A stretch of DNA of 64,000 nt from Actinomadura opuntiae (GTDB taxonomy: Bacteria > Actinomycetota > Actinomycetes > Streptosporangiales > Streptosporangiaceae). Below, piece by piece: positions 62,002-64,000 of this stretch (its first letter is position 1; every line of letters begins with the position of its first letter). The DNA is taken from the NCBI RefSeq assembly GCF_030283205.1, contig NZ_JASNWF010000013.1, forward strand, positions 188,540 through 252,539, written 5' to 3'. Both the position numbers and the translations under genes were made by a program. Under the pieces are notes generated by a model that was given only the letters and a program-made list of their open reading frames with translations, was not told the DNA's origin and made no database searches.

Positions 62002-64000
62002 ATGGGCGGTGACGTGCTCGAACGCTTCTCCCCGGCGACCCGCGAATGGTTCGCCGGGGCGTTCGCCGCGCCCACCCCCGCGCAGGCCGGGGCGTGGGAG
62101 TCGATCGCCGGCGGCGACAACACCCTGGTCGTGGCGCCGACCGGGTCCGGCAAGACCCTCGCCGCGTTCCTGTGGTCGCTCGACCGGCTCGCCGCCGCGG
62201 GCCCGCCGAGCGCGGGCGATGGCGACGCCTCGGCGAAGCCCGATCCGCTGCGCCGGTGCCGCGTGCTGTACGTCTCGCCGCTGAAGGCCCTCGCCGTGGA
62301 CGTCGAGCGCAACCTGCGCGCGCCGCTCACCGGCATCCGGCACGCCGCCCGGCGGCTCGGCCTGCCCGAACCGGACGTCCGGGTCGGGATGCGGTCGGGC
62401 GACACCCCGGCCGACGAGCGCCGCCGGCTGGCCGTCAAGCCGCCCGACATCCTGATCACCACGCCCGAGTCGCTGTTCCTGATCCTCACCTCACGTGCGC
62501 GCGAGTCGCTGCGGGGCGTCGAGACGGTGATCGTGGACGAGGTGCACGCGGTGGCGGGCACCAAGCGCGGCGCGCACCTGGCGCTGTCCCTGGAGCGCCT
62601 GGACGCCCTGCTGGAGCGGCCCGCGCAGCGGATCGGCCTGTCGGCGACCGTCCGGCCGCCGGAGGAGGTGGCGGCGTTCCTCGGCGGGACGCGGCCCGCG
62701 TCGGTCGTGCAGCCGGGCTCGGACAAGGTGTTCGACCTCGACGTCGTCGTCCCCGTCGAGGACATGGGCGAGGTGGGGCAGTTCGTCGGGGAGTCCGGCA
62801 CGGCCGACCCGCGGCAGCGCAGCATCTGGCCCCACGTGGAGGACCGCCTCCTCGACCTCATCCAGGCGCACCGCTCGACGCTGGTCTTCGCCAACTCCCG
62901 CCGCCTGGCGGAGCGCCTGTGCGGGCGGCTGAACGAACTGGCCTACGAGCGCGCCACCGGCGAGCCGCTGCCGGAAGACCACTCCCCCGCGGCGACGATG
63001 GCGCAGGCGGGCGCAGCCAAGGGCGCCGTGACGGAGATCGCCCGCGCGCACCACGGGTCAGTCTCCAAGGAGGAGCGGGCCGTGATCGAGAACGCGCTCA
63101 AGGAGGGCCGCCTTCCCGCGGTCGTCGCGACGTCCAGCCTGGAGCTGGGCATCGACATGGGCGCGGTCGACCTGGTCGTCCAGGTGGAGTCGCCGCCGTC
63201 GGTGGCCAGCGGGCTGCAGCGGGTCGGCCGGGCCGGGCACCAGGTGGGGGCGGTGTCCAAGGGCGTCATCTTCCCCAAGTACCGCGGCGACCTCGTCCAG
63301 ACGGCCGTGGTGGCCGAGCGGATGCGCGGCGGCGCGATCGAGGAGCTGCACTATCCGCGCAACCCGCTCGACGTGCTCGCGCAGCAGATCGTGGCGATGG
63401 TGTCCATGGACGAGTGGACGGTCGACGATCTGGAGACCCTCGTCAAGCGCGCGGCCCCCTACGCGACGCTGCCGAGATCGGCGCTGGAGGCGACCCTCGA
63501 CATGCTCGCCGGGCGCTACCCGAGCGACGAGTTCGGCGAGCTGCGCCCGCGCCTGGTCTGGGACCGCGTCACCGGCGTCCTGCACGACCGTCCCGGTGCG
63601 CAGCGCCTCGCGGTGACCAGCGGCGGCACCATCCCTGACCGGGGCCTCTTCGGCGTGTTCCTCGTCGGCGAGAAGTCGTCCCGCGTGGGCGAGCTCGACG
63701 AGGAGATGGTCTACGAGTCGCGGGTGGGCGACGTGTTCGTCCTGGGCGCCAGCTCGTGGCGGATCGAGGACATCACGCCCGACCGCGTCCTCGTCTCGCC
63801 CGCCCCGGGGCAGCCGGGCAAGCTCCCCTTCTGGCATGGCGACACGCTCGGACGCCCCGCCGAGCTGGGACGCGCCCTGGGCGCGTTCACTCGTGAGCTG
63901 GCCGGGCTCCCCACCGAGACGGCCCGCGAGCGCGTCACCACCGCCGGCCTCGACGAGTGGGCGGCCGGCAACCTCGTCTCGTACCTGAGCGAGCAGCGGG
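62002..64000 (+). CDS. lhr: Lhr-family ATP-dependent DNA helicase (partial, runs off window)
   Basis: 666 codons visible, stop lies beyond 64000. Walker A APTGSGKT (45-52), DEVH box (VDEVHAV), GLSATV, SSLELGIDMG and QRVGRAGHQ match superfamily 2, then the Lhr winged-helix region. DNA repair-associated helicase. ATG 62002; ATG 61993 in frame is possible. Confidence 0.93.
   Translation, partial: MGGDVLERFSPATREWFAGAFAAPTPAQAGAWESIAGGDNTLVVAPTGSGKTLAAFLWSLDRLAAAGPPSAGDGDASAKPDPLRRCRVLYVSPLKALAVDVERNLRAPLTGIRHAARRLGLPEPDVRVGMRSGDTPADERRRLAVKPPDILITTPESLFLILTSRARESLRGVETVIVDEVHAVAGTKRGAHLALSLERLDALLERPAQRIGLSATVRPPEEVAAFLGGTRPASVVQPGSDKVFDLDVVVPVEDMGEVGQFVGESGTADPRQRSIWPHVEDRLLDLIQAHRSTLVFANSRRLAERLCGRLNELAYERATGEPLPEDHSPAATMAQAGAAKGAVTEIARAHHGSVSKEERAVIENALKEGRLPAVVATSSLELGIDMGAVDLVVQVESPPSVASGLQRVGRAGHQVGAVSKGVIFPKYRGDLVQTAVVAERMRGGAIEELHYPRNPLDVLAQQIVAMVSMDEWTVDDLETLVKRAAPYATLPRSALEATLDMLAGRYPSDEFGELRPRLVWDRVTGVLHDRPGAQRLAVTSGGTIPDRGLFGVFLVGEKSSRVGELDEEMVYESRVGDVFVLGASSWRIEDITPDRVLVSPAPGQPGKLPFWHGDTLGRPAELGRALGAFTRELAGLPTETARERVTTAGLDEWAAGNLVSYLSEQR

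Overview
The window reads as a chromosomal segment of a high-GC actinomycete. It is dense with genes, GTG starts are frequent, stops and starts often overlap, and Zn-finger DnaJ, PhoH-YbeY, DUF3097, DUF3046 and RNase Y occur in the order usual for actinomycetes. The mix resembles Actinomadura/Thermomonosporaceae, but that placement is an inference from gene content, not from a marker-gene comparison. I see no rRNA or tRNA gene, no CRISPR array, no transposase and no phage module.

Layout. 1-9,000 is housekeeping: ybeY (cut by the window edge), phoH, a HIT protein, an ECF sigma factor with a membrane partner, rsmE, dnaJ, hrcA with a CIRCE operator, DUF3097 and hemW. 9,000-12,900 is mostly lineage-specific: a YezG-like protein, an unknown, a secreted unknown and a DUF4870 membrane protein. 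12,900-25,000 holds lepA, rpsT, a small accessory block (kptA, a HAD-like protein, a LysR regulator, an SRPBCC protein), then holA, comEC, comEA, degV and hutI. 25,400-32,900 carries hflX and a glyoxylate/glycolate block: aceB (malate synthase) followed by glcD, glcE and glcF.

33,000-41,700 is accessory: a membrane-anchored unknown, a four-gene peptide-type ABC transporter operon whose cistrons all overlap by GTGA, and an orphan NarL-type histidine kinase. 41,900-50,100 returns to the conserved chain dapF-miaA-(extradiol-dioxygenase-like)-miaB and a gluABCD-type amino-acid transporter. 50,100-53,300 has two peptidases. 53,300-57,600 has rny, recX and recA; recA carries both a LexA box and a RecA-NDp (PafBC-type) promoter. 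57,800-60,400 is an unusual set beside recA: an ATP-grasp protein, a small YgiB-like lipoprotein and a YgiC-like glutathionylspermidine-synthase-family protein. DUF3046, an alpha/beta hydrolase and the start of an Lhr-type helicase close the window.

How the genes work together. Glycolate oxidase (glcDEF) would make glyoxylate, which malate synthase joins to acetyl-CoA. HrcA should repress its own operon with dnaJ. comEA and comEC form a DNA-uptake pair. rny, recX and recA are RNA turnover and recombination functions. The best candidates for something under-described are the ATP-grasp/YgiB/YgiC set, the kptA/HAD/LysR/SRPBCC block with a perfect divergent operator, a two-copy palindromic element placed right after stop codons, and tandem repeats that duplicate gene 3' ends (holA, hemW, recA).
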